Shown here: positions 1 to 9,636 of the stretch, piece by piece
Layout of the letters: every line of letters begins with the position of its first letter
How positions within the stretch are numbered: position 1 is the stretch's first letter
Assembly: GCF_029542785.1 (NCBI RefSeq)
Contig: NC_083377.1
Location: 1 to 64,000 of the forward strand
Reading direction: 5' to 3'
Source: Malassezia japonica
Taxonomy: Eukaryota > Basidiomycota > Malasseziomycetes > Malasseziales > Malasseziaceae
DNA: 64,000 bases
The notes under the pieces: generated by a model
What the model was told of the DNA's origin: nothing
What the model saw: the letters and a program-made list of their open reading frames with translations, nothing else
Databases searched by the model: none
Position numbers and translations under genes: made by a program

Positions 1-360
1 CTAATCCTAATCCTAATCCTAATCCTAAAATCCTAATCCTAATCCTAATCCTAATCCTAATCCTAATCCTAATCCTAATCCTAATCCTAATCCTAATCCA
101 ATCCTAATCCTAATCCTAATCCTAATCCTAATCCTAATCCTAATCCTAATCCTAATCCTAATCCTAATCCTAATCCTAATCCTAATCCTAATCCTAATCC
201 TAATCCTAATCCTAATCCTAATCCTAATCCTAATCCTAATCCTAATCCTAATCCTAATCCTAATCCTAATCCTAATCCTAATCCTAATCCTAATCCTAAT
301 CCTAATCCTAATCCTAATCCTAATCCTAATCCTAATCCTAATCCTAATCCTAATCCTAAT
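1..360. repeat. Telomeric hexamer array (C-rich strand, unit CCTAAT)
   Basis: About sixty head-to-tail hexamers begin at the first base. The top strand carries the C-rich strand, so the strand running toward the end is a TTAGGA-type repeat (permutation GGATTA), one base different from the common TTAGGG. Two irregular units are visible, near 25-33 (extra A residues) and near 95-103 (a shortened unit). The terminal position, strand asymmetry and near-perfect tandem organisation identify a telomere. The outermost end may be truncated by assembly. Confidence 0.95.
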
Positions 361-562
361 CCGACATCCTAATCCGACATCCTAATCCGACATCCTAATC
401 CGACATCCTAATCCTAATCCTAATCCCATCCTAATCCGACATCCTAATCCGACATCCTAATCCGACATCCTAATCCGACATCCTAATCCGACATCCTAAT
501 CCGACATCCTAATCCGACATCCTAATCCGACATCCTAATCCGACATCCTAATCCGACATCCT
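361..562. repeat. Telomere-derived 13-bp tandem array (CCGACATCCTAAT)
   Basis: Thirteen full copies of CCGACATCCTAAT follow the hexamer array directly: four at 361-412 and nine at 436-552. They are separated by a short return to plain telomeric units (413-435), and a degenerate copy ends near 562. Each 13-mer is one telomeric CCTAAT plus a 7-base CCGACAT block. It is either a subtelomeric satellite that grew from telomere sequence or a fossil of variant telomerase products. There are no unique spacers, so it is not a CRISPR array. Confidence 0.9.
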
Positions 563-644
563 TACGACTTCCCACTTCCCACTTCCATTGTGCATAAGAA
601 CTCTAGCGAAATGCGCAAGGCGTTATTACAGAGTCCGACGTTAG

Positions 645-1508
645 CTATAACAAATTTCTATAATCGTACCCCCACCAGCCCCAGCCCCATGCTCGATACG
701 GTTTGCTTATCCGCATCCCCGGGTAAATGGTCCTATACGACGCTGATCTTTTCATATTTTCAATCATTTGTAGTTTCTCTTCTTTTGAAGCGGTAGCAGA
801 GGGAAGCCCCGTGTTTGCAGGGTTACAGTCCGCCTTTTCAAACATCCTCCATAAGATCCGGTCTTGTTTCCACGGAGATAATTTTGAGTATTGTCTCTCG
901 AGCCCTTCCATCTGTTCCTCGACAAAGCTTTTATATGCCTTTTCCAATGCGCATTCAAACTTCAAAGGCCACGTTAATGTAGTCCAAATATGTTCTGGAA
1001 GTGATTTTAAATTAACCACTGCCTCATGGAATGTCAAAGCCCTCAATGTTACAGCATGTATCTCCAGTTGGTCCTTGACATCGCGGGGAGCACAGGAGGA
1101 AGCAAAGCTGTGATAGCGAGGTCCAAACGGCCCGAATGTTTTGGTTGGTTCTAGCGTGTCTTTCTCATCTTGCGACGTGATTTGAGCTAACTCCTTCTTC
1201 TTCTTCAGCCTTCTTTCTCTTCTTTCTCTGCGCTCATCTGTCGCAGTCTTGCCTTTTGCACCTTGTTGCCACTTAGCTTCCTCTTCGGCTTCCAATGCGG
1301 CTGCTTCCTCCGCCTCTTTTTGCTCGGCTCGGGCTGCTTTCCTTGCCCGTCCAGCAAGAGCCTTTTCGCTTACTACATCAGTCAATTCAGGTACACACCT
1401 TTGATCCGCATACTTCAAGAGACAGCTACAAGGACTCGGCAATTGTTTAACAAGTAGAATACCTGATCTGCTAGTTGCCGATGATATATGGGTCGATTGT
1501 GTTGCCAC
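645..1508 (-). CDS. Hypothetical subtelomeric protein with a charged coiled-coil segment
   Basis: This is the longest open frame next to the telomere, about 287 residues read toward it. The first third is rich in Ala, Glu, Lys and Arg (roughly residues 45-115), with the composition of a coiled coil or a charged single helix. The second half is a mixed, probably folded region, and the C-terminus is rich in Trp, Tyr and Gly. I recognise no catalytic motif or family. The N-terminal part lacks a convincing start, and other open segments continue upstream on the same strand, so this may be only the last exon of a longer or degraded gene. It lies in AT-richer DNA than the core genes. Confidence 0.4.
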   Translation of the reverse strand: MATQSTHISSATSRSGILLVKQLPSPCSCLLKYADQRCVPELTDVVSEKALAGRARKAARAEQKEAEEAAALEAEEEAKWQQGAKGKTATDERRERRERRLKKKKELAQITSQDEKDTLEPTKTFGPFGPRYHSFASSCAPRDVKDQLEIHAVTLRALTFHEAVVNLKSLPEHIWTTLTWPLKFECALEKAYKSFVEEQMEGLERQYSKLSPWKQDRILWRMFEKADCNPANTGLPSATASKEEKLQMIENMKRSASYRTIYPGMRISKPYRAWGWGWWGYDYRNLL

Positions 1509-2196
1509 CTGCCTCCTGTGGATTGCAACGCCACAGCCACTGCACGACTACGGATAATTAGCTCAACTACATAGATCCCTGTGGCGTAGTCCAATGATCT
1601 CTCGCCGTGCCAAGACTGTTTGAGAAGAGATGCAATATTAAGGGCGAATTTGACCCTACACTGCGCCACGCTAATGAATGGCCAATTACATGTGCCAATT
1701 CTGGATTTATGCACGCACAAGCCAAGATGTTGGAAATGACTCAGAATGGAGGATTTTCATGAGATGGTCTTCAGTAGGCCTGCATATAGTCCGTGTTAGG
1801 CGGTGAATATTTGGTTTGTCCCGGACGCAAATGATGGCCCTGTGTTTTGGTGACAGGAGTTTGCCCAAGTAGCAATCGCATTCATAACAGTGTCCAATAT
1901 TCCAAGGCAACTTTAAAAATGTGGTTATGCTGCTGGTCGAACGGCCAAAGTCCGCTCTGAATTGAACCCCTCGGAATACCTCCAATGAAGGTTATAGAAT
2001 ACGAAGCTAAACTCCATACCATATGATCGAGAGCCCAATCTACAGCTGTCTTAAATCCGCGGAGATTTGCTTTTTAAGACTTACTCCCGTGAACATTACG
2101 GAATTAAAACCACGTTTAAATATAGATATGAGGTACTCGTGACGTCATGTGGCCCATGCGTTTAACATTGCGATGGGAACTTGATCATACATATAG
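1509..2196 (-). other. Gene-poor stretch with open fragments upstream of the telomeric ORF
   Basis: Two overlapping open segments on the minus strand (about 1707-1985 and 1415-1720) precede the 645-1508 frame in transcription order, each in a different frame. They could be exons of one gene whose introns I could not place, or remains broken by frameshifts. No motif is recognisable. The rest of the interval, up to the transporter start at 2197, is AT-rich and holds nothing else I can support. Confidence 0.25.
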
Positions 2197-3747
2197 GTGT
2201 GCATACTTGGTCCAAATCAAGAGGCCATCAAACACACTCCGCTTATGAGGATGGGTCCAGGCCCAAAACCATCGCAATATATCCAAGACCAGAATGTTTC
2301 CTATAAACACGAGCAAACAAAGGAATCGCAATCCTCATTGCTGAAGCGCTTCTTTTTCGTCTACCTCATTGCTGTTCAGTTCGGTATTGACAGTACACTA
2401 TGGCTGCCAACAGCTTTTTCGTATATTTCCACTCTGGTCACGCCTTCAGATGCACATTACTATCTCAGCGTCACCCAGCTATTGCCCGCAGCCATCCAGT
2501 TCTTGGTGTCCATCCTGGTGGGCCCTACAGTGGCATACTTCGGATGTTCATTGAAATGGCCCATGGTCTTTTTCATCATGTGCTCTTCCATTGGGAACTT
2601 TATATATTCATGTGCTGGTACCCATGCTATCGGCAATGTCTGGGCAATGATCGGGGGCAGAATGCTTTCTGGTCTAGCGAGCGGATCGTCATCTTTATCA
2701 ATGACATATATTGTTGTCTCATCAAGCACCGAGGAAAGACTAAAAGCACTTTCTAATTACCGAACTTTTGCTGGGATTGCACTTGTTGTTGGACCAATTT
2801 TGAGTCTCGCACTAACAACATTCACCTTCATGATTGGCAACTTTGAGGTGAGCGGGAACAACGCCCCTACATTTGTATCGTCCGGTATTTCACTGTGTAT
2901 TGCCATCATAACTGCGATCGCTGTACAAGATAAGCAGGCAAACCAATTGAATTTCCTGAAAGTACTATGCAGTCACCAGGATGCAATGTTCCAGGGAGGA
3001 AGATTGGTTTGGCTAATTCCGCTGCTTGGGCTTTCTTTGCTGTTCATCTCATCATTTCTCATGGCGGACGTACTGTATCTAATGTCTGACCTTATGCGCT
3101 CTCCTGATCACTGGGGACTTGGTTTAACCCTCATATCCGGGTTACAAGCTGCTGTATTCTTAGTCGCACTTATTGGAAGCATTTTCACGGAAACGATGCG
3201 CAAAACCATTGGAAAGCATACGAAAGAATGGTTTCCAGCTCAAAGCCTAGTACAACTGAAAGATACAGAACTTCAAACCAAGAACAAGCCATATTCGCTT
3301 GCTCAAACCCTTGTACCAGAGCTCCTCCTTTCAGTGCTATCATTTTGCACCACAATTCTTGGTGCAATATTGGTCATTATTGGCCTCGCTATATTGGACA
3401 AGGAAAAGTCAATGCGCAGCGGAATTGCTGGTTCAGTTGCATGCTTCTTAATTGGTTGCGCAGTAACGATGATTGCTTACAACATACAAGCTGCGTCATT
3501 ACCATCACTATACTCAAAAAGCCTTCCAGTAAAGCTTCGAGCTGTCCTCACACCATGGTATGGAGCTACAGTCGCTTTGGGCAAGCTTGCCGCACCACCA
3601 ATTGTAGAAAGGATTGGTGCTACGCGGACCGATAATAAGGGGTGGATTGGGACGCAAGCACTGTGCATTGCAATGGCTTTTCTTGCTGCTCTTACCCTTT
3701 CTTGTACAGTACGGAAGTTCGTCAATTCAATAATATATCAAAACTAG
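2197..3747 (+). CDS. Major facilitator superfamily transporter (MFSD8/CLN7-like)
   Basis: The 516-residue intron-free frame has about twelve hydrophobic segments after a polar N-terminus of about 45 residues. The segment reading GGRMLSGLASGSSS, followed by a loop with STEERLKALS and the helix RTFAGIALVVGP, matches the region between TM4 and TM5 of MFSD8-type and SPX-MFS-type carriers. These proteins act in vacuolar or lysosomal membranes, and the substrate cannot be read from sequence. A long hydrophilic loop near residues 325-365 separates the later helices. The first ATG was used; in-frame Met residues a little downstream are possible. Subtelomeric placement suggests a copy-number-variable, niche-related transporter. 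Confidence 0.75.
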   Translation: MCILGPNQEAIKHTPLMRMGPGPKPSQYIQDQNVSYKHEQTKESQSSLLKRFFFVYLIAVQFGIDSTLWLPTAFSYISTLVTPSDAHYYLSVTQLLPAAIQFLVSILVGPTVAYFGCSLKWPMVFFIMCSSIGNFIYSCAGTHAIGNVWAMIGGRMLSGLASGSSSLSMTYIVVSSSTEERLKALSNYRTFAGIALVVGPILSLALTTFTFMIGNFEVSGNNAPTFVSSGISLCIAIITAIAVQDKQANQLNFLKVLCSHQDAMFQGGRLVWLIPLLGLSLLFISSFLMADVLYLMSDLMRSPDHWGLGLTLISGLQAAVFLVALIGSIFTETMRKTIGKHTKEWFPAQSLVQLKDTELQTKNKPYSLAQTLVPELLLSVLSFCTTILGAILVIIGLAILDKEKSMRSGIAGSVACFLIGCAVTMIAYNIQAASLPSLYSKSLPVKLRAVLTPWYGATVALGKLAAPPIVERIGATRTDNKGWIGTQALCIAMAFLAALTLSCTVRKFVNSIIYQN

Positions 3748-4371
3748 TCCTCCATAATATTTTAAATGCCGCATCCTCGTTTATGTGATTTTGGCCTAAT
3801 TTGGCCATTTTCTTACAGCCTCCACCTGTTATGCTCAGGCCGGGCGATCATTATATTCCACCCCGAGCAATAAAGCGAATATGCGGTCATCACTAAGGAC
3901 TTTGGTCCTCCGCGCCTTGACACACCTTGTGTACTAGGCCGCCATTCTTCCCATTGGTCTTCATAGTAAAATGATAGGGTATGATGAGTTGAACATGCAA
4001 CTATGAATATAATGGCTTCTATTGTACAACTCACGTTGTGAATACAGGGGATGACTTGATGAAGCAATCCAGGCCTGAATTCTCGAGTAAAATTAGTAGA
4101 GCAAATCTTGACATGACATATTTGCGCAAATTTTTGAAAAGTTGTAAAGGTGAATAACCCCTAGCCCACCCTCATCGGAGTCACACTCCTACACATGGTA
4201 GTACACAATGAAAAATACCCCGTGCAGTTGTACACAATCTGGGCTGCACTGTTGGCCAATTGCGGCGGTCATCCTGCCCCAGGATGCTCTGCTAAGATGG
4301 GGTGTCCGGGATTAAGCTGCCCGGACGCAGCTTGTGTACGCTAGTGTGACTTCCGATTACCGTCTTCGCCT
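3748..4371. other. Intergenic region, two short inverted repeats
   Basis: No convincing gene lies in these 624 bases, between the convergent transporter and the DIP1984-family gene. The only structure noted is a pair of short inverted repeats at 4271-4326, annotated separately. Confidence 0.5.
4271..4326 (-). terminator. Two short inverted repeats just 3' of the DIP1984-family gene
   Basis: The first repeat is ATCCTG-CCC-CAGGAT (4271-4285). The second has 7-bp arms GTCCGGG (4304-4310) and CCCGGAC (4320-4326) around a 9-base loop. Both lie 45-100 bases downstream of the stop codon of the minus-strand gene ending at 4372, where an RNA hairpin could form. No T-run follows, so this is not a textbook intrinsic terminator. 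It may simply be chance. Confidence 0.2.
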
Positions 4372-4827
4372 TTACAACAGATCAGCCTCCCAGTTCAGTC
4401 GTTGGATCTTGGTGTCCAGCTCCCTGTACTCCTTTGCGAGCTGGTCGACTCTTGCTTGCATGTCCTTGACCTTTACCGTGCTAACGTAGCGCACCTCGGT
4501 GCGCGTGTAGCGGTCCTGTGACGTGCTGGCCCTAGTGGCGAGATCCGAGTAGAGCTTTCTCCGCTTCAGAGCCATGTCCCTGAAGGCGATGGCATCCGTA
4601 AGCGAGTACTTCTCGTCAAACTTGGTCTCGGTGTTCGTCTTGTTGATGCGCCGGATGAGGAGGTCCAGGCGGTCGAGAACCTTGTTGGCCTCGGTGAGAA
4701 GCTCCTCGGGGTCCTCTGCAGGCTCATCGCCCTCTTGCACACGGGCGACTCGAAGAATACGTTGCTGGAGTTGCTCATATTGCCGCTGCGCCTCAGCGCG
4801 CTCTGCTAGGGCCTCTGCTAGCTTCAT
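4372..4827 (-). CDS. DIP1984/septicolysin-family protein, probable bacterial acquisition
   Basis: A 151-residue intron-free protein, almost entirely helical and rich in Glu, Arg and Leu. Residues 1-30 form a charged helix; then come an acidic linker and the motif LLIRRINKTNTETKF, followed by LTDAIAFRDMALKRR, both hallmarks of the DIP1984 family (about 150 residues, otherwise known from bacteria such as Corynebacterium). Some family members are annotated septicolysin, but that is a homology label and toxic activity is not implied. Length and motif order fit a complete, intact gene. The coding sequence is visibly more GC-rich than its AT-rich flanks and lacks the short introns common elsewhere in this genome. 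Bacterial origin is inferred from known family distribution. Confidence 0.75.
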   Translation of the reverse strand: MKLAEALAERAEAQRQYEQLQQRILRVARVQEGDEPAEDPEELLTEANKVLDRLDLLIRRINKTNTETKFDEKYSLTDAIAFRDMALKRRKLYSDLATRASTSQDRYTRTEVRYVSTVKVKDMQARVDQLAKEYRELDTKIQRLNWEADLL

Positions 4828-5276
4828 TGTAAGATCGCCCTGTGTATGAAGGAAAGGGGGAGGTGAGATGGCGCGTTAATATAGGTTTAGCGCGAACTAT
4901 CGTCGAGTCATCCACGCCACAGTGACTCAAGACTGTGTAAAGGATTGTGATTCAACGCGACAAACGGTGTGCAGTGCCTGCAGCTGGCCCTGAAATCTAG
5001 CCTGCTACTCGTCAAGAAAGGGGCAAATTTTTCTCTCTTACGCTTGCATGCAGCACACCTGAAGAGGTCCGTTCCTGATTTGTTCACTGCGTGCATCACG
5101 TGGCAGTTTCACTTTTCCTCCGAGGCCCTCTGTCGAGTGGAGGAGCTCGGCCCAAGCCCTCGCTATGATTCTGACGAAATTCCCACCGATAGCGCCATCT
5201 GTTAAATTACTCGCACGGTCCAGCAAATCAATACGAGCGCTATTTTGGTGCATACAACCGATTAAATTCATTACTT
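4828..5276. other. Intergenic region, no gene recognised
   Basis: These 449 bases separate the 5' end of the DIP1984-family gene from the 3' end of the secreted-protein gene. Short open frames occur on both strands, but none has recognisable protein character or plausible splice partners. The part next to 4827 should hold the promoter of the minus-strand gene. Confidence 0.4.
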
Positions 5277-5891
5277 CTAGTTCTTCTTGATATTCTTCAC
5301 ACGCAGGTTGTTATAGTGGCTAAAATGGACTTTGTCGCTCGTCAGAGCAAGTACTTTCTTGTTTCCCTCCTTCTTGTAGCGCCACTGCGAATGAAGCGTC
5401 TTGCCGTCCTTTTCCAGAACATTAAGCCCTGACACATCACTCTTGCCGTCCCAGATAGACCTGAATGCCTGCTTGTCACTCTTATGCTTCAGGTTCTCGT
5501 AGTCGCACTTCTGCACGCCAAGCGCCACCAGCTTAGCGTCGTCCGTCGGCAGATGTTCAATGCACATTCCTTTGTCCTTGACAAGTTCCAGGCGACCAAA
5601 GGTCGCATCAGAATCACCATTGTTATCCTTGCCCTTCACGTTGCATTCCACAAACTTCACACCAGGGAAGTCCTTCGATTCCTCGTCAAACAGCAGCATC
5701 GATTTTCCATACGGCTTGATCGGCTTGTTGCTCACCACTGGGCCAATCGACTTGTCAGGTTTGTTCATCCAGAGCTCCAGCTCGCCCTCGTATGCCACCT
5801 TGCACTTCACATCATTCGAGCGCTCCTCAAGAGGAGCAGCCATAGCACCCGCGGCAAGCGTAGCGAAAAGTAAAGCAACGTTCTTCTGCAT
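5277..5891 (-). CDS. Small secreted protein of unknown function
   Basis: 204 residues. The first 18-19 residues form a textbook signal peptide (basic start, hydrophobic core LLFATLAAGAM, small residues before cleavage near AMAA-P). The mature part is hydrophilic, Lys- and Asp-rich, with four cysteines (near residues 30, 83, 109 and 128), enough for two disulfides. No transmembrane segment, GPI signal or known enzyme motif is visible. I do not recognise the family. It looks like a lineage-specific secreted protein, a class common in subtelomeres of host-associated yeasts. The ATG at 5891 is the natural start because it heads the signal peptide. Confidence 0.7.
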   Translation of the reverse strand: MQKNVALLFATLAAGAMAAPLEERSNDVKCKVAYEGELELWMNKPDKSIGPVVSNKPIKPYGKSMLLFDEESKDFPGVKFVECNVKGKDNNGDSDATFGRLELVKDKGMCIEHLPTDDAKLVALGVQKCDYENLKHKSDKQAFRSIWDGKSDVSGLNVLEKDGKTLHSQWRYKKEGNKKVLALTSDKVHFSHYNNLRVKNIKKN

Positions 5892-7378
5892 TGTAAATGA
5901 TCTTGGTTGGTCTCTTTAGCTTAGACTAGCTGTTGGGTCTCAAAGCACTGGTATAGAAAGCTTCACTTTTGGGTAGTTTGACCAAGCTTCTGCAGTCATT
6001 TATTCCTTGGCCATTCATCAAAAGTTATCGGAATCCCGAGGCATCTGTAGGGTCCTGGCCGAAAATCTGACAATACTGAAATTAATTGGGTATGTCCGCG
6101 CAGTCATTGTGTTATAGCTCGCTTGATGCGAGGGGTCGGGTATATTGGTCCATTACATTATCCCGCATTGCTGTGACCAATACGTGGGTGAAATAGACAT
6201 CCGTTTTTATAAGTCTTTCTAAAACGATCGAAAACGTCATGGCAATTTGAGCGCAGCGTCATGGCTGTCCTCATGACGATTTCGTACAGAAGTTGCCAGT
6301 ATTGATGAGGTCTTGTAATTGGAAGGTGCACTTAAATAAACTGATAGCGGCATTACTGCCTGTGTTGGTTAATAGGTGCGCCGCCTTGTATGTTTAGTTA
6401 CACTGAATATCCTTCGCAACAGCCCTAGACTAGTTTGGTCCAATTTGAACGTATTGGGTAAATATATTTTAGGTAGGCCTTTTTTATGCACGGTTCTTGT
6501 ACAACATGTTTCTGCTTTCTCCTGTCTAGTACTCCTTCTATGCTAATATGATATCACGAACGACCACTCTATACGTGTATTCGTACATAATCGTAACTTC
6601 CAGTAGAACAAAACCCTCCTCTCGTTGCGTGTCTGTTAAAGTCGCAAGAAAGAGCATGACCGATACAGAATCCTTGGCAAGAAGGATATTTGCTATTACG
6701 TCTGGATTCCACGAACCTCGGACTGCCAATGTCTGAACCCTACCGAAGAAAATTGTTGGAGATCACCGGTTAGTCAGCGTCACTATTGTTCATCAGTCCT
6801 CCCACAATTCACTCTCGATATGCTCCCCAATCCGGGTTCTTGATAATAATGACGCTGTCCCTTATGCGGCGGTATGTTTAGGCCATCTAGAACTGATGGG
6901 CCGTCGGAGCTCCTTTCCGGTCATTTGGAATCATTATGCTTGTAAGGACAAGTTGGAACAGCGTGAAGGTAGCTTAAGAATCGATCCCATACGATCGCAC
7001 ACATGAATACCCTTGAGACAAAACCCTCTTTGCTTGAGATTAGCGACAATAATGTTTCTTATGCAACGTAGCGAAAAGAGAGCAAGTCAAACAGAAAGTA
7101 AATACTATCCCATATCTCTAATGCTCAGTATTGGGCGCTTAGTATTGGTCTGCAAGTACGTCAGTCACAGAGTTCCCGCGTGGTGATACGACCTAACGTA
7201 TGTGGAGGGATAGCCGATACACCTTCACGAAAGCATCGGCGTACCAGCGAGCATGGTGATTATTCGTCTCATATCACTGCGTATTGACGCGCGAGACAAA
7301 CACGGGAGCTAACTAGTATATATATATAGTACAATCAACTATTTTGGCGCCTAGTACATTATCTTTAGCCTGTTCGAT
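5892..7378. other. AT-rich intergenic region of 1.5 kb
   Basis: No supportable gene. A few frames of about 60 codons exist on both strands near 6540-6740, but they mirror each other and have no protein character. An alternating TATATATA tract at about 7317-7329, some 50 bases before the dead lipase start, looks like a leftover TATA element of that gene. Confidence 0.4.
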
Positions 7379-8751
7379 ATGATTTCCCTATCTCGGTATA
7401 TTGTCCTCGTTACATTTGCAGTAACGGTTACTTCAGCTCCGGAATCTAGAGCTGAGTACCTTACTTCTGAATACGACCCATTCTTCAAGCCGGAGAAAGG
7501 CAAGAAAAAAAAGGAGCCTGTCGACATATTGCGCACACGTTCGCTTGAACCCAAGGTTTTTGGGACGGGATTCAATGTTAAAGAGGCCTACCAAATATTA
7601 TATCGGACAAGCCACAACACGCCTGAAGAATCTTCACATGTAGTGACTACTGTTCTTGTACCATACAATGTATGATCCAATACTCTTATTGTTCTGGCCG
7701 AGGAACAAGATGCTAACGCCCTTCAATGTGCACCAAGCTATGGATATGGGGCTGACTCGCTAGAGAGCATCGCGTTCGCATTGGATGAAACAATGTTCCT
7801 TCCTTATCTCAAACAAGGGTATATTGTTACCATCCCGGACCACCTTGGTCCTCTTAATGCATTCGCTATAGGTCGTACGGAAGGATACATGACTTAGGGC
7901 TCTGTCCGCGCGACTCTCAACTATGACACGCTTAACCTCAACAAGAATAGCAAAGTCGCCGGCTATGGTTACTCGGGTGGTGCATTAACTCTGGGATGGG
8001 CTTCCTCTTTGAAACGTCTCTATACACCTAAACTGAACGTGGTAGGATGGGCGTAGGGGGGTAATGCAACAACATATCATCCACTATGGATTTCACTTCC
8101 AGATCTGCATTTCCCGGGCGTGTCGCCGCGGGAATTGTAGGAATATTGGAAGCATGTCCTGAGCTACGAGAGGATGTTCAGCCTTACTTCACAGATGAAG
8201 GGTGCAAGTTAATCGAATATGCTCGACATAACTGCTTGGATGATACACTCCTCAAGCTGGCCTTCTCTGATACCCACGACAAGAAGTACACAACTTTAGG
8301 CTCAAATAACGTTGAACTCCCTATTGTGAAGTAAGTGATTAGATCGTTGGCAATGGGAACAAAGTCGAAGGAGTATCCAGATGCACCGGTGTTTATGTAT
8401 CATGGAAAACATGACGAAACTACACCATACCGCTCTGCCTTTTAAACAGCCCACGGGTGGTGTAGTGGGGGAGCGCAGATCAACTTCATGACCTGTGAAG
8501 ATCATTTGATGGAACATCTTATAACGGAGATCACGGAAAACATCCCTGCCTTTGAATTCTTGCGTGATAGGATTGAAGGCCATGAGCTCTCCCAAGGTTG
8601 CAATGCCAAGAATGAGTACTCGTCAATATTCCTGCCAGAGATTCTAGGTGGCAATGCTAACGAGGTTAAGCACTATTCATGGCGTTTTTGGCAACAAGAC
8701 CGGGTCTGCTACCTCCATTATAGCATCCAAGAGGACCATCAACAAGGGTAA
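7379..8751 (+). pseudogene. Secretory lipase pseudogene (LIP family, PF03583 type)
   Basis: Conceptual reading recovers a recognisable secretory lipase: a signal peptide at the start, the N-terminal region of the mature enzyme, an APSYGYG segment, the nucleophile elbow GYSGG, the acid-loop region MYHGKHDE and the C-terminal His region with WCSGG. The frame is destroyed. In-frame stops are at 7673-7675 (TGA), 7895-7897 (TAG), 8054-8056 (TAG), 8332-8334 (TAA) and 8443-8445 (TAA). A frameshift near 8085-8110 is required to keep the homology. Intact relatives hydrolyse triglycerides outside the cell and are central to lipid scavenging in lipid-dependent yeasts. The homologous part ends near 8640; the remaining codons to 8751 are tail or chance. 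No intron explains the stops. Confidence 0.85.
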
Positions 8752-9636
8752 CGCCACCAGTGTTAGGTCTCTCGCAACTGGACAAGGACAGACAAGGGCG
8801 CTATCACCAGAACTCAATGCTCAAATCGGCAGCCAATCGGAGGACCCAGCTGCACCATATGTGATACAACAACCTGCCCACACTACTCACATGTGGTCAG
8901 GAAAGCTACCCACATAAATGCAACCCCAAAGTTTGAATGAGAAGAGCCATTTTAGAACCGATGAGTTTTCCATTTCGAGCACCGCCACATTGCAACCTTT
9001 AAGCTGAGCTCAAGACTGGATATTGACGCTGGTATCCTCTATCACTAGCCGTGATGCAAATACATGAAATGATGACTCTCATATTGAACTCATGCTATTG
9101 TAATAGAGGCATAGTAATGCATTGGCCGTTTTACTAGACAAAGCACGTACTGCTGACTCCCATGTGAGCTATAGTTTCGGATATAAGCCCGTTCTCCGGC
9201 TTTATGGTTATTTAAAGTTGAACTCGCTCGTCCTGCCCACACACATTTCAACCTAGCCACGGGCAGCAAGCTCTATCCCCGCTCCTAACGTATTTGTGCA
9301 GGTAAATCCGAGATCCTACTGGATGTAAGCAAAAATAGAGCACGGACCTTTAATATTGTGTCCCCAATTCCGCAGCACGTTTTTGTCCGTCTAGGTGACC
9401 TAGGTGCATCTGACCAGTAATATGCTGCGTTGACTCTATATGTTACAAATTTGCCAAGGAATGGTCATTGACACATATGGTACCCTATTCTTGATGCGCA
9501 TGAGCCCACTATGATGAAACGTCTATTCCTGGAATGCACAGCCCTCCATAATTAGCTCAATAATGCCCGACGCTATCAGCTGATTTGGGAATCTCAACCA
9601 TTCTCTTGAATCACTATACTAAGTATTGAAGCAACA
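8752..9636. other. Intergenic region of 0.9 kb, no gene recognised
   Basis: This AT-rich stretch lies between the lipase relic and the 9637 gene. An open frame overlapping its left part (about 8648-8917) continues out of the pseudogene and has no family character. Nothing else is supportable. Confidence 0.4.

Noticed and set aside
361..562. CRISPR-like direct repeats
   Set aside because: The 13-bp units are contiguous with no spacers and derive from telomere sequence in a eukaryotic chromosome.
3813..4067. 84-codon minus-strand frame downstream of the transporter
   Set aside because: No family character, plausible start context or splice partners. Treated as chance.
6538..6736. Mirror-image frames of about 60 codons on both strands
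   Set aside because: Overlapping antisense ORFs of this size are expected by chance in this region. No protein features were seen.
8332..8445. GTAAGT at the lipase stop as an intron donor that would rescue the pseudogene
   Set aside because: No branch and acceptor pair nearby keeps the homology, which continues in the same frame immediately after the stop. The other stops and the frameshift remain anyway.
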